From: Treponema sp. OMZ 838
GTDB lineage: Bacteria; Spirochaetota; Spirochaetia; Treponematales; Treponemataceae
DNA: 64,000 bases
Assembly (NCBI RefSeq): GCF_000775995.1
Contig: NZ_CP009227.1
Span: forward strand, 2,338,296 to 2,402,295
Reading direction: 5' to 3'
Shown: piece after piece, positions 35,778 through 45,546 of the stretch
Numbering within the stretch: position 1 is the first letter of the stretch
Layout of the letters: each line of letters opens with the position of its first letter
The notes under the pieces: model-generated
What the model was told of the DNA's origin: nothing
Seen by the model: the letters and a program-made list of their open reading frames with translations, nothing else
Database searches by the model: none
Program-made: the position numbers and the translations under genes

Positions 35778-37352
35778 ATGAGTATAATACGGAAATACGG
35801 ACAATCATTCTTGTTAGGCATTACATTTTGTACGCTGTTTTTTGTATTGACGTTTCCATGCAGTGCGCAGGAGGCTGCAGGTGTAGACGGAAAGGCAGGA
35901 ACAGCTCAAGCAGCGGATTCGTCTCCCGGTACCGGCTCTGAATTACAAACCGCTGATGACATAGTCGGTGATTCAACAGATGATGAATTTTCTACCGATT
36001 TGGAAGATGACACTGCAAAACCTGTCTTTACAGTAAGCGGCAAAATTGAAACGCTGCACGGAGTGCGTTGGAACGGTGCTGAAAAGAAGCTTGAATACGG
36101 CGCGTCCCGTTCTATCGCACAGATAAAAGGTGAGGTCTCTGCCGGTTCTTCTTATGCGGTTATGTCCGCCGCTACCGAATACAATTATCGTAATCCTGCG
36201 CGCACGGGCTTTCGGCTGAACGAAGCGTATTACCGCTATTCCGGCGATATCTGGGATATCAGTGTCGGGCGGCAGGTTATTGCGTGGGGACAGGCTGACG
36301 GATTTAGACTCACCGATGTGTTAAGTGCGCGGGACAGCTCGGAGTTTATCGCCTTTAGCGGCGATGATGCGCGGCTTCCGTCGGACAGCGTCCGCCTACG
36401 TTTTTTTCACGATCTGTTTACGTTTGAAGCGGTCGCCGTGCCGTTTTTTACGCCGAACAAGCTGCCGCGCTTCGGCTTTGAAGAGGGCGCCAAAGACGGG
36501 CTGTACTACATCGACACGCCGGATACTTTTAGTACGCCGTTCGGAACAGTCCCTGTTCATTATACAAAAACGGAAAGCGCAAAACCAAAGATGTTTACCG
36601 ACACGGAAGCCGCCGCCCGTTTCTCCTTCTTTTTGCCCGGCATCGATTTTTCCGTTTCAGGCTTCTACGGCTGGGATAAGATACCTGAGTTTATGAAACG
36701 GGGTGAATGGGAAGGGCAATTAGCTAATCCTTCGCTGCCTTTTCATCCTATTCTGAATAAGTTTATCCCTGCAAAGGAAAAAGCGGAGCTGATTCTTGAT
36801 ACTTGTTATAATCGTATCTGGATGGCTGGATTTGATGCGGCAATTCCGGCAGGTGATGTAACAATACGTTTGGAAACAGCTTTGGTGGGAGACCGTAAGT
36901 TTGAGCCAAAACAAGCAAATTTGATAAAGGGTATTACATTTACGGATCGTGCAATGCATGTTCAGTTTGATCAAGCAATAAAAAAACACCAGCTGCTGAT
37001 GCTCGCCGGCATTGACTGGATCAAGAGTTCGTGGACGCTGAGCGCTCAGTATTTTGAAGACCTCATCCTCAATCATAAAAACGATATAGAGCGGCCGATG
37101 CACAAGGGCTTTGTCAGCCTCAATGTAAGCAAAACATTTTTGCGCGATACGCTCAAGCTTTCGGCAAGCGGCGTTATCGATATAAACTACGGCAGTACAT
37201 CCAGCACCTATTCGGTTAGCTATGCCCTCACCGATAATATCAATTTTGCACTCGGCGGGGATGTGTACACCAAAGGCTACGACGGCAAGGGCGACTTTGC
37301 GGCCTTACACAAGATCAGCGCTCTATGGTTGAAGGGAACGTTTACGTGGTAG
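35778..37352 (+). CDS. outer-membrane beta-barrel, DUF1302-like
   Basis: 524 residues. A signal peptide ends near PCSAQE, followed by an acidic linker (DSTDDEFSTDLEDDT). The block SVGRQVIAWGQADGFRLTDVLSARDSSEF (about residues 157-185) is the hallmark of DUF1302/porin-like barrels that occur with MMPL pumps. Alternating strands run to the C-terminal aromatic end GTFTW. An aaaggag site lies 10 nt before the ATG. Likely the outer-membrane exit or acceptor for the exported lipid or compound. Confidence 0.82.
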   Translation: MSIIRKYGQSFLLGITFCTLFFVLTFPCSAQEAAGVDGKAGTAQAADSSPGTGSELQTADDIVGDSTDDEFSTDLEDDTAKPVFTVSGKIETLHGVRWNGAEKKLEYGASRSIAQIKGEVSAGSSYAVMSAATEYNYRNPARTGFRLNEAYYRYSGDIWDISVGRQVIAWGQADGFRLTDVLSARDSSEFIAFSGDDARLPSDSVRLRFFHDLFTFEAVAVPFFTPNKLPRFGFEEGAKDGLYYIDTPDTFSTPFGTVPVHYTKTESAKPKMFTDTEAAARFSFFLPGIDFSVSGFYGWDKIPEFMKRGEWEGQLANPSLPFHPILNKFIPAKEKAELILDTCYNRIWMAGFDAAIPAGDVTIRLETALVGDRKFEPKQANLIKGITFTDRAMHVQFDQAIKKHQLLMLAGIDWIKSSWTLSAQYFEDLILNHKNDIERPMHKGFVSLNVSKTFLRDTLKLSASGVIDINYGSTSSTYSVSYALTDNINFALGGDVYTKGYDGKGDFAALHKISALWLKGTFTW

Positions 37353-37389
37353 AACATGGGCATCTCGTAAAAAATGATCCGCCCTCCGC

Positions 37390-37413
37390 AAAGCCGATAG
37401 GCTTTCAGTTTTT
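37390..37413 (+). terminator. intrinsic terminator after MMPL operon
   Basis: AAAGCC (37390-37395), loop GATA, GGCTTT (37400-37405), then CAG and TTTTT to 37413. It lies 38 bp after the barrel gene's stop and between it and the converging chemoreceptor gene. Confidence 0.5.
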
Positions 37414-37437
37414 AAGGGATGCTTTCATTCATCTAAG

Positions 37438-39726
37438 CTATTCATTCATTTGGATGTTGTTCAGATGATCGGTGTGTGTAATCAGTGCATTGAGCGTACC
37501 GATTGATTCGCTCGTTTCAGCTTCTACCCCGCGTGTTGTCTGAACTGCATCATTGAGGCTTTTGATATTTGTGAACATAGCCGCGATTTCCGTATGTACT
37601 TTTTCGGTCGCTTGCAATAAGTTGGTAAAGCTTTCATTGATTTTATTTCTGAGTTCGGCTACTTCCGCTTGTTCCTCTTGTACATCAATGGATTGATCCG
37701 CCAGCGATTGCATAGCGCTGTTCATTTCTTCGGCCTGTACATCGACGTCTTTTAAAAACGATGAAATATCTCCTAATATTGTCTGAAAGTTATTGACCTG
37801 CATATTGATATTTTCAAAACTTTTTCGCAACACATCCGAAGCCTCTGCGGAATCTTTAATGCTTTTATTGATGTGCTTTAAAATCTTACCGGTATTATCG
37901 GCCTCATACGCGGAGTTTTCTGCAAGTTTCCGTATTTCATCGGCAACGACCGCGAAGCCTTTTCCCGCTTCTCCGGCATGAGCGGACTCTATTGCCGCGT
38001 TCATTGCCAATAAATTCGTTTGCTCTGCAATGGCGGTAATAATTTGGTTTGTCTCCAGTAGACTTTCCGAGCTTTCGTAAATAGCATTGATGATATCCGT
38101 AACCGTTATCAAATGATGTTTACCGGCATCGCTTGCTTCGCGGATGTATGAAAAATTATGATTTATTTCGTTGAATTTTTCCGTTAGTCCGTTAGTAGCA
38201 TTGTTCAACTGCTTAATCTGTGTTACCGTTTCTTCTGCCGCATCCGATTGCCGTTCAATTCCTTGCCGCATTGTATTCAAAAAAGCATTAAAGCTGTCGG
38301 TTGCATTTTGCGTACTCCGAAGTTGATTGCTTTGCTCGGATATTTCAGATCTTAACGTTTGAACTTGAAGCGATAATGCCTGCATTGCCTGTTCTGCTCC
38401 GTCCATGTTTTGTGACAGAACCGTCTCTTGCCGCTGCAGTTTATCGCTGGTGTGTCTGATCTCATTAAATAAAAGTGTTTTCTGCTTGTCGGAATCCGAC
38501 AGTTGTATTTTTATCTCCTCGCTTTGACGATTGTAAATGTGCGTTTTCCATGCAAAACCGAACGCCTGCGCTAATAAAAATGCGGAAAAACCGAACGGCA
38601 ATAAATTTCCTGTAGGAACGAGCATCATACTATAAAATAAATCGTTTAACGTGAAAATTGTCAGAATGATAATACCGATAACAATAAATATTGCTCCTTC
38701 CCGTTTACGTATGAGCAGCTTGATGATCAAATAAATGACATAGACGATAATCATAACAATCACTAATTGATGAACTTGTATGAGTTTTCCGTAGATATAA
38801 GACGGTGTTACACAAATAAACGCTGAGTACCCCAACGCCTCAATCATAATGATACGGTTAATAATTTTATGAGTATCTTTAGGATAGAGAGTCGCAAAAT
38901 AACCGACTACGGAAAAGCTGAGCAATGCAAAGGTAAGGTAGTCGATTTTAGTATCGATATTCCATGATAAAGAAGAAAAGAGGATTCTAAAGACGGGTCC
39001 TTTTACCATGTTGCGGAGAACGACGAGAATACTGAAGAACACAAACCATAAGACGCTTTTATTATCAGGTTGAAATAGATAGAGCGCAAGATGATACAGA
39101 ATAATTGCGACACCAAAGCCGAAGACGAAAATCTCAATAAACAGGAATGCGAAATCGGCACTGTCGGCTTTTGCTTTTGTCGAAAATTTAATGGTTTGGT
39201 AAATACCTCCGCGTGAATGAAAAAAGTTTGAAACTTGAATCGCCATGCATACTTCGGTTAGATCTTTCGGAATATAATAGAGAATATTTGCTTCGCCACG
39301 GACAGATGCTTCCCGTGAAGCTCCGACTTGTCCTGAATGGGCTTGCAACTCTCCATTTACATAGAGGCTCCATGCGGAAACCGGAGAAGAAAATTGTATT
39401 GCTAATTCGGGATGTTGTTCCGGTAATAAAATCTGCAGAGTATAAGTACCGTATCCGAATGCAGACATCTTTGTTCCGTCGGATAAAACGGTTGCGCTCC
39501 ATTCTTTAGGACATTCGATAAATACCGTAGGGTTACGTACATCTTCCGGTGAAGAAAGTAACCGGCGATTATAGAATCCCATCCTGCCGCTTATTACCAT
39601 GCTTTGAGTATCGTCGAAGTTGCTTCTGCGGAGATCGAGTACTCCGTTTTGAATGGTTTGAGTAAAAACCGGCGCAAAGCATATACTCAATAGCAAAATA
39701 ACTATGAGTCTCTTTGTATGTTTCAT
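37438..39726 (-). CDS. 7TMR-DISM chemoreceptor (MCP)
   Basis: 762 residues. A signal peptide ([18 protein letters not shown]) and a periplasmic beta-rich sensor of the 7TMR-DISM type occupy residues 1-180, followed by seven membrane helices (about 185-395). The cytoplasmic half is an MCP signalling coiled coil with hairpin tip [28 protein letters not shown], which binds CheW and CheA. The usual HAMP domain is absent. The sensor type suggests carbohydrate or small-molecule sensing, but the ligand is unknown. AAAGGAGAG lies before the ATG. The coding strand follows tkt. Confidence 0.88.
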   Translation of the reverse strand: MKHTKRLIVILLLSICFAPVFTQTIQNGVLDLRRSNFDDTQSMVISGRMGFYNRRLLSSPEDVRNPTVFIECPKEWSATVLSDGTKMSAFGYGTYTLQILLPEQHPELAIQFSSPVSAWSLYVNGELQAHSGQVGASREASVRGEANILYYIPKDLTEVCMAIQVSNFFHSRGGIYQTIKFSTKAKADSADFAFLFIEIFVFGFGVAIILYHLALYLFQPDNKSVLWFVFFSILVVLRNMVKGPVFRILFSSLSWNIDTKIDYLTFALLSFSVVGYFATLYPKDTHKIINRIIMIEALGYSAFICVTPSYIYGKLIQVHQLVIVMIIVYVIYLIIKLLIRKREGAIFIVIGIIILTIFTLNDLFYSMMLVPTGNLLPFGFSAFLLAQAFGFAWKTHIYNRQSEEIKIQLSDSDKQKTLLFNEIRHTSDKLQRQETVLSQNMDGAEQAMQALSLQVQTLRSEISEQSNQLRSTQNATDSFNAFLNTMRQGIERQSDAAEETVTQIKQLNNATNGLTEKFNEINHNFSYIREASDAGKHHLITVTDIINAIYESSESLLETNQIITAIAEQTNLLAMNAAIESAHAGEAGKGFAVVADEIRKLAENSAYEADNTGKILKHINKSIKDSAEASDVLRKSFENINMQVNNFQTILGDISSFLKDVDVQAEEMNSAMQSLADQSIDVQEEQAEVAELRNKINESFTNLLQATEKVHTEIAAMFTNIKSLNDAVQTTRGVEAETSESIGTLNALITHTDHLNNIQMNE

Positions 39727-39756
39727 TGTCTCTCCTTTTAAATTTATCGCCTTTCT

Positions 39757-39827
39757 TGCGTTTACAGTTCTATCGGAGCATTTCCGCTATCGAAGATAGC
39801 CCTCTTGTTTGCCCTGCTGTAAACGCA
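39757..39827. repeat. 71-bp inverted repeat between tkt and chemoreceptor
   Basis: TGCGTTTACAG (39757-39767) and CTGTAAACGCA (39817-39827) are perfect 11-bp complements; between them GCTATC-gaa-GATAGC (39786-39800) forms an inner hairpin. It ends 15 bp from the tkt stop codon. It may terminate tkt transcription, although a T tract is absent on the minus strand. Related to neither family A nor B by sequence. Confidence 0.5.
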
Positions 39828-39841
39828 GTCCTTTTATTCGA

Positions 39842-41833
39842 TTAACCGAAGTCTTTAATATTGGCGGCAAGCGCTTCGGCGGTAAATCCGAGGTGTTCCG
39901 CAACTTTTTTTGCGGGACCCGATTCGCCGAAACGTTCTATCGAGAAAATATCCTTTTCCGGCGACTGTACCCAGCCTTCCCAGCCCTGTTTAACTCCCGC
40001 TTCCGCAACCATCACACGGCCGTTGTTACCGACTAGCCGCGCTTTACAGGAAGATGTTTGCGCTTCCAGAAGCTCTTTCGACGGAACGGAAACAACCCGT
40101 ACTTTTTTCGGGGCGGCAAGCTGAGCGGCTTCGCAGGCGAGGCTGACCTCGGAACCGGTCGCAAGCACGGTTATCTCAGGATCGCCGTCGGTGCCTTTTA
40201 CGATATAGCTGCCGGCGGTTTTCATCAGAGCTTTCCACTGAGGTTCGGCTTTTTCCAGTATGGGCAGATTCTGGCGGCTCAGTATTAAACAGACCGGCCG
40301 GTCTTTCTGTTCCAGCGCAATTCTCCATGCGGCGGCGGTTTCTTCCGCATCGGCAGGGCGGAGTACCAGTAGGTTAGGAATGGCGCGGAGACTTGCGAGT
40401 GTTTCCACCGGCTGATGGGTCGGGCCGTCTTCGCCGACAAAGATGGAGTCGTGGGTCAATACAAAAATAGAAGGGATGCGCATCAGCGCCGCAAGCCGGA
40501 GCGCCGGACGCAGATAGTCGGAGAACACGGCAAAGGTTGCGCAGAAGGCGCGGAAACCGCCGTGCAGCTGAATACCGTTGGTAATCGTTGCCATCGCGAA
40601 TTCTCTGATACCGAAGTGGATATACCGTCCCTGCGGTGTTGCGGCGGTAAACGATTGGGTATCCTGTAAGGCGACCGCATTCGGTCCCTGCAAGTCCGCC
40701 GAACCGCCGACGAGATTCGGAAATGCCTTTGCAAAAGCATTCAGTGCGGTTTTAGAAGCCGCCCGCGTCGCAATCATCTCATCTTTTTTAAAGACAGGAT
40801 CGGCAACACCGTCGAGTACGGCTTGGTCGATACCGCCTTGCACAAAGCTGCGATCCCATTCTTTGCGCTGCTCGGGATAGGCAGCACTCCACGCGGCAAA
40901 GCGACTATTCCAGTCTGCTTCCGCTTGAGCAAACTCCTTTTGCCGCTCTTCAAAATAACGGTAGGCTTCGGGGGCGACAAAGAACTGTTCTGCAGGATCA
41001 ATGCCCAGCGTCTTCTTTGCCTGCGCCAGCTTCTCTTGACCGAGCGGCGCTCCGTGTGCGGCGGCGGTTCCCTCAACGGCGGGCGCTCCCTTTCCGATTA
41101 CCGAATCAAGTATGATAAGCGAGGGACGGGGATCTTTTTTTGCTTCCGCAGTGAGCTTTTCTATATCGCTGTAGGAATACATCGACCCGTGCAGCACCTG
41201 CCAGCCGTAAGCCTCGTACCGCTTTGTAACATCTTCGGTAAAGGCGATATCGGTTGAACCGTCTATCGTAATATTGTTTTTATCATAGTATACAATGAGC
41301 TTACCGAGTTTCAACGTACCGGCAAGGCTCGATGCTTCGGAAGAAACGCCTTCCATTAAACAGCCTTCTCCCACCAGCGCGTAGGTGTAGTGATCGACAA
41401 TGCGGTACTCTTCGGTGTTGAACCGCGCTGCAAGCATCGCTTCGGCAATTGCCATACCGACTGCGGTAGAAATGCCCTGACCGAGCGGCCCGGTGGTGGC
41501 TTCGACGCCGGGGGTGAGGCCGTATTCGGGATGTCCTGCGCAGCGGGAACCGATCTGCCGGAACGAGCGGATATCGTCAAGCGAAAGATCGTAACCGGCA
41601 AGATGCAGCGCGGCATACAAGAGCATAGACCCGTGTCCTGCCGACAAGATGAACCGGTCTCGGTCTACCCATTGGGGATTTTTCGGATTATGCCGTAAAA
41701 TTTTTGCGTACAGCACCGCTGCGAGTTCGGCGGCTCCGAGCGGAAGCCCGGGATGGCCGGAATTAGCTTTTTCGATTGCATCGATTGAAAGGCTCCGTAT
41801 CGAAAGCGCTACGGCGTCAAGTTCTTTATTCAT
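39842..41833 (-). CDS. tkt: transketolase
   Basis: 663 residues, the usual size. The thiamine diphosphate motif is [39 protein letters not shown] (about residues 152-190), and HSGHPGLP-like [19 protein letters not shown] lies at 24-42. [30 protein letters not shown] is the second conserved block. The enzyme transfers two-carbon units in the non-oxidative pentose phosphate pathway. A GGAGG ribosome binding site precedes the ATG. No other pentose pathway genes are near. Confidence 0.96.
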   Translation of the reverse strand: MNKELDAVALSIRSLSIDAIEKANSGHPGLPLGAAELAAVLYAKILRHNPKNPQWVDRDRFILSAGHGSMLLYAALHLAGYDLSLDDIRSFRQIGSRCAGHPEYGLTPGVEATTGPLGQGISTAVGMAIAEAMLAARFNTEEYRIVDHYTYALVGEGCLMEGVSSEASSLAGTLKLGKLIVYYDKNNITIDGSTDIAFTEDVTKRYEAYGWQVLHGSMYSYSDIEKLTAEAKKDPRPSLIILDSVIGKGAPAVEGTAAAHGAPLGQEKLAQAKKTLGIDPAEQFFVAPEAYRYFEERQKEFAQAEADWNSRFAAWSAAYPEQRKEWDRSFVQGGIDQAVLDGVADPVFKKDEMIATRAASKTALNAFAKAFPNLVGGSADLQGPNAVALQDTQSFTAATPQGRYIHFGIREFAMATITNGIQLHGGFRAFCATFAVFSDYLRPALRLAALMRIPSIFVLTHDSIFVGEDGPTHQPVETLASLRAIPNLLVLRPADAEETAAAWRIALEQKDRPVCLILSRQNLPILEKAEPQWKALMKTAGSYIVKGTDGDPEITVLATGSEVSLACEAAQLAAPKKVRVVSVPSKELLEAQTSSCKARLVGNNGRVMVAEAGVKQGWEGWVQSPEKDIFSIERFGESGPAKKVAEHLGFTAEALAANIKDFG

Positions 41834-41920
41834 AATTCCTCCAAAAGTAAGGCGTCTCGTAATTTTATTGTACCATTACGCTGCGCTTCTTTCTATAAAG
41901 CCGCTGATAACCGGCTCCTA

Positions 41921-42922
41921 TTACGGCTGCGGGATAAGTTCGAGCAGCTCGGCGATAATTTCATCGGCGCTAATATTTTCCGCGCTCGCTTCATACGAAA
42001 GCTTTAAGCGGTGGCGCAGGATGGGGTAGGCGAGTGCCTTTACGTCTTCGGGCAGGACATAGTCGCGTCCGTTTAAAAACGCCCGTATCTTTGAGCATCG
42101 GTAAAGGGCGATGCTTGCGCGGGGGGATGCTCCGACGGTGATGTAGCTGAGGTAGCTCCCGCGGGGCAGCTCTTCGCGTTTTTCGATGATGGGGCGGGTC
42201 GCCGTAACCAACGAGATAATGTATTCGTGCAGGCCTTCCGTACAGCGTACGGATTCAACTCCTTTGCGGATGGTATGAAGCGTGTCGACGGAAAGAATCG
42301 ATTCGGTTTCGGGCGTCTGTGTTTTTTTTGCCGAAGCGGTGATGTTCTCGCTTTTCAACATGATGACCAGCTCATCCGCCGGCTTAGGATAGGGGACGAA
42401 GAGTTTAAACAGGAAGCGGTCGAGTTCCGCTTCGGGAAGAGGGTAGGTACCTTCCTGTTCTATCGGGTTTTGGGTTGCGAGCACGAAAAACGGTTCGGGA
42501 AGCGGATAGCTCGTTTCGCCGATGGTAACTTGTCCTTCCGCCATCGCCTCGAGCAGCGCGGACTGAACCTTTGCCGGCGCCCGATTGATTTCATCGGCCA
42601 GTACCAGATGTGCAAATAGCGGCCCTTTGCGTACCGAAAAGCGGTGTGCGATAGAATCAAAAATGAGCGTTCCGGTAAGGTCGGCAGGCAGTAAGTCGGG
42701 AGTAAACTGGATGCGTTTAAAACTTAACTGTGAAAGATCGGCGAATGTCCGTACCGTTAAGGTTTTAGCAAGGCCGGGCGCTCCTTCCAGCAGCACATGC
42801 CCGCCCGCAATATATGCGACCAGAATATCGTCGATCAGCTGTTCCTGCCCGATGACGGATACGGCCATTTGTTTTTTAAACGCAGCAATCCGCTGCATCG
42901 CTTCGGTTTGTAAGCTCTCCAT
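41921..42922 (-). CDS. MoxR-family AAA+ ATPase
   Basis: 333 residues. Walker A is LLEGAPGLAKT (about residues 38-48), Walker B is LVLADEINRAPAKVQSALLEAM near residue 107, and sensor 1 is FVLATQNPIEQEGTYPLPEA. The C-terminal lid contains GASPRASIALYRCSK. MoxR ATPases help assemble or activate enzyme complexes, usually with vWA-domain proteins. None is adjacent; a vWA protein is encoded 3 kb away at 45.5-46.7 kb, which may or may not be its partner. Confidence 0.92.
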   Translation of the reverse strand: MESLQTEAMQRIAAFKKQMAVSVIGQEQLIDDILVAYIAGGHVLLEGAPGLAKTLTVRTFADLSQLSFKRIQFTPDLLPADLTGTLIFDSIAHRFSVRKGPLFAHLVLADEINRAPAKVQSALLEAMAEGQVTIGETSYPLPEPFFVLATQNPIEQEGTYPLPEAELDRFLFKLFVPYPKPADELVIMLKSENITASAKKTQTPETESILSVDTLHTIRKGVESVRCTEGLHEYIISLVTATRPIIEKREELPRGSYLSYITVGASPRASIALYRCSKIRAFLNGRDYVLPEDVKALAYPILRHRLKLSYEASAENISADEIIAELLELIPQP

Positions 42923-43068
42923 AATAAGGAAGTGTACGCATATTTTTCATTCTATGCAAGATAATGTAATTCTGTAACTTCTTATAATCTTATTCCTTGT
43001 ATGTAGGCTGCATTTTACTTTTAATCATATTGATAGTGTTAGAAAGATCGATTTTAAAGGAGCCGTGT

Positions 43069-45159
43069 GTGAAAAGATTTTTTTCCCTTGTTTTTATTCT
43101 TGCCGGTGTGTTTATAATTAGCGGGTGTCGCAATCCTTCTCTGAGGGCGTATACGGTTACCTTTAATACGCAAGGCATTGGTACTGCTCCGGCGATGCTT
43201 ACGGTTGCGGAAGGGAGTAAGCTCACCGCAGCGCAAATACCTTCGCCTACGGCTATCCCCACAAATAAAAGCTTTGACGGCTGGTTTAAAGACCCTGCCG
43301 GTGCACAGCCGTGGAACTATAATAGTGATACCGTTACAGCGGATATTACGCTCTATGCAAAATGGCGTAATGCTTCTTCCCCATCACAGCCGCCTATTCC
43401 TCCGAGCCCGGGAAATGTAACAGTAAGGTTTGATGTGCAGGGATTCGGTTCGCTGCCTGCCGGTACCGCGACGATTACCGTGACTAAAAACAGTAAATTA
43501 AGGCCCGATCAATTACCGCCGCCTGAAGATATTCCTGATGATAAAAACTTCGATGGATGGTATAAAGAGGCGGTCTGTGCCAATAAATGGGATATAGATT
43601 CAGACATCGTTACCGGAGATATAACACTGTATGCAAAATGGAGTGATGTTCGTTTTACCGTAAGGTTTGATACGCGTGGACTTACCACTCCACCGGCTCC
43701 GGTAACTGTTATTAAAAATCATACTATTCCTGCAACTGATATACCGAATCCTACGCACCGGACATGGAATTTTTCCGGCTGGTATAAAGATAAAAATTGC
43801 AATACTCAATGGAATACGGCCTCCGATACCGTTACGGCAGATATAACGCTTTATGCAAAATGGACTCCTAAAAGTCTTTTAAAAAAGGAGTTATGGGAAA
43901 GTAAGAAAACTGAAGGAGCGACAAACTATTTTCGAATTCCGGCATTGGCACAGACAAAAGACGGGACGCTGATTGCCATTACGGATTTACGATACAATCA
44001 TACTGCCGATATCGGTAAGTTCGGGCCTAATGGGGAATGGGGGCAAGACTCCCATATCCATCGCGTGGATGTAATGGTTAAACGCTCTACCGATAACGGC
44101 TTGACATGGGATAGCAGCAGTACAAAAATTACAAATACACCGGATAATCCCGTGAAATACGGTTATGGAGATGCCGCTATCGTGGCAGATAGGGACTCGG
44201 ATAATGTACTGATTATTTGCGCTCACGGGGATACCCGCTACGGACATTATACAGCAGGAGATGCAAATACACGGCTTAAAGTTGTTAAGCTCCGTTCCTT
44301 AGACGGAGGTAAAACGTTTACACAGCCTGAGGAAATTACGACTTCCATTTACGGTTTAAACGGTGATTGGGGAACGCTCTTTTTCGGTTCGGGGAAGATT
44401 ATGCAGTCTCGCAAGATAAAAAAAGATAAGTATTATCGTATTTATGCAGCCCTGTTAGTTAAAAAGACATCAAAAGCTCCCTCTGGAAAAGCCAAAGTCG
44501 CGCTCTTCGGAAATGCCGTATTGTACTCTGACGATTTCGGTGAAACATGGCAGGTTCTCGGTGATGCAACGGTGTCGCCGATACCGAACGGTGATGAAGC
44601 CAAGGTTGAAGAGCTTCCCGACGGCAGAGTATTGCTTTCAAGCCGCACTGAGAACGGACGTCTCTTTAATATCTTCACTTATATAAATGAAGGAACCGCA
44701 AACGGGCATTGGGAAAATGCTCAAAGTATGCTGCTCGAAAATGAACGCGGTACGAACGGTGAAATATGTATTATAAAGGTTCGTAAAACCGATACGAAAG
44801 CTCCGGTATATCTTGCATTGCAGTCTATTCCTTTATCCTCAAAACGGCACCCCAAGGGAGGATCTGAACCGAACATCCGTATGGATGTAGGCATCTACTG
44901 GCGCGTAATAGAAGAGAACATCAGTCTTTTGGCATTGGCAGACAGTACCAAGTAGAAAAAATATCAAGTATTTACCGGAGAGAGCGGGTATTCGACAATG
45001 GTGATGCAGCAGGATCACCGGATCGGTTTCTTATATGAAAAATATGATCATGTTACCAACCTTGGCGATATGAATGACGTATACGATATCCGCTATGAGA
45101 GTTTACCTATCAGCACTATTACTAACGGCGAATACGAAGCGGCCTTTTTAACGGAGTAG
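43069..45159 (+). pseudogene. sialidase lipoprotein interrupted by an amber codon
   Basis: Starts at GTG 43069 after AAAGGAG. The lipobox ISGC gives Cys20. Three Listeria-Bacteroides-type repeats (about residues 28-97, 118-190, 196-265; each ending ITLYAKW) precede a GH33 sialidase domain with FRIP (YFRIPAL) and Asp boxes STDNGLTW, SLDGGKTF and SDDFGETW. A TAG at 44953-44955 stops translation at 628 residues. The same frame stays open for 67 codons more, to 45159, and encodes the family's C-terminal motif (YQVFTGESGYSTMV, then HRIGFLYEK). The codon is at a position usually occupied by Trp, so TGG changed to TAG is likely. Inactive unless read through. Confidence 0.8.
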
Positions 45160-45187
45160 CAACATAGTAAAACAGCCTTTCCGTAAG

Positions 45188-45541
45188 CCTTTTGAAAATA
45201 GCCTGTCCAGAAGTATACCTCCGTGTACACTTCTGGACGCGAGTTTTTGTTCCACAAAAACATCGCTGCTGTATGGAACCACGGACATCCGTGTCCGTTC
45301 TGAAAATGCTAGGAGCGTACAAAAAAGTACCGCAAACACGCTACTGACCAGAGCCACCGCCATCCTTGGCGGAATTGATACGTTGAGGATTTTCAGTAGC
45401 AACATAGTTTCCGTAAGCCTTTTGAAATAGACGGTACAGATACAAGGAGTTAGGCAAAAAAGTACCGCAGGCGTATCTTTGATACGTTGAGGACACTTTT
45501 TTGCCGTACGACGCAGTAGATGTGCCGTATATTTCAAAAGG
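45188..45541 (-). repeat. family A composite repeat, copy 4, longest form
   Basis: Both ends carry the family A terminus: CCTTTTGAAAATA at 45188 and TTTCAAAAGG at 45541. Read on the minus strand it starts with a 124-bp family A unit (45418-45541, stem arms as in copy 1). A CCGCCA/TGGCGG hairpin (45357-45372), ACGGACA-tccg-TGTCCGT (45281-45298), GTTTTTGT-tcc-ACAAAAAC (45243-45261) and a 14-bp GTCCAGAAGT stem (45205-45238) follow. GTAGCAACATAGT flanks occur at 45156 and 45394. It fills the gap between the sialidase and vWA genes. Confidence 0.85.
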
Positions 45542-45546
45542 TTGGT

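Noticed and set aside
44953-44955. Amber codon considered as pyrrolysine
   Set aside because: No pyrrolysine genes seen, the enzyme is not a methylamine methyltransferase, and Trp is the expected residue.
45122-45537. Open frames of 66 and 129 codons across the composite repeat
   Set aside because: They translate the palindromic arms and hairpins of family A; similarity to frames at 35 kb is at the DNA repeat level, not protein conservation.
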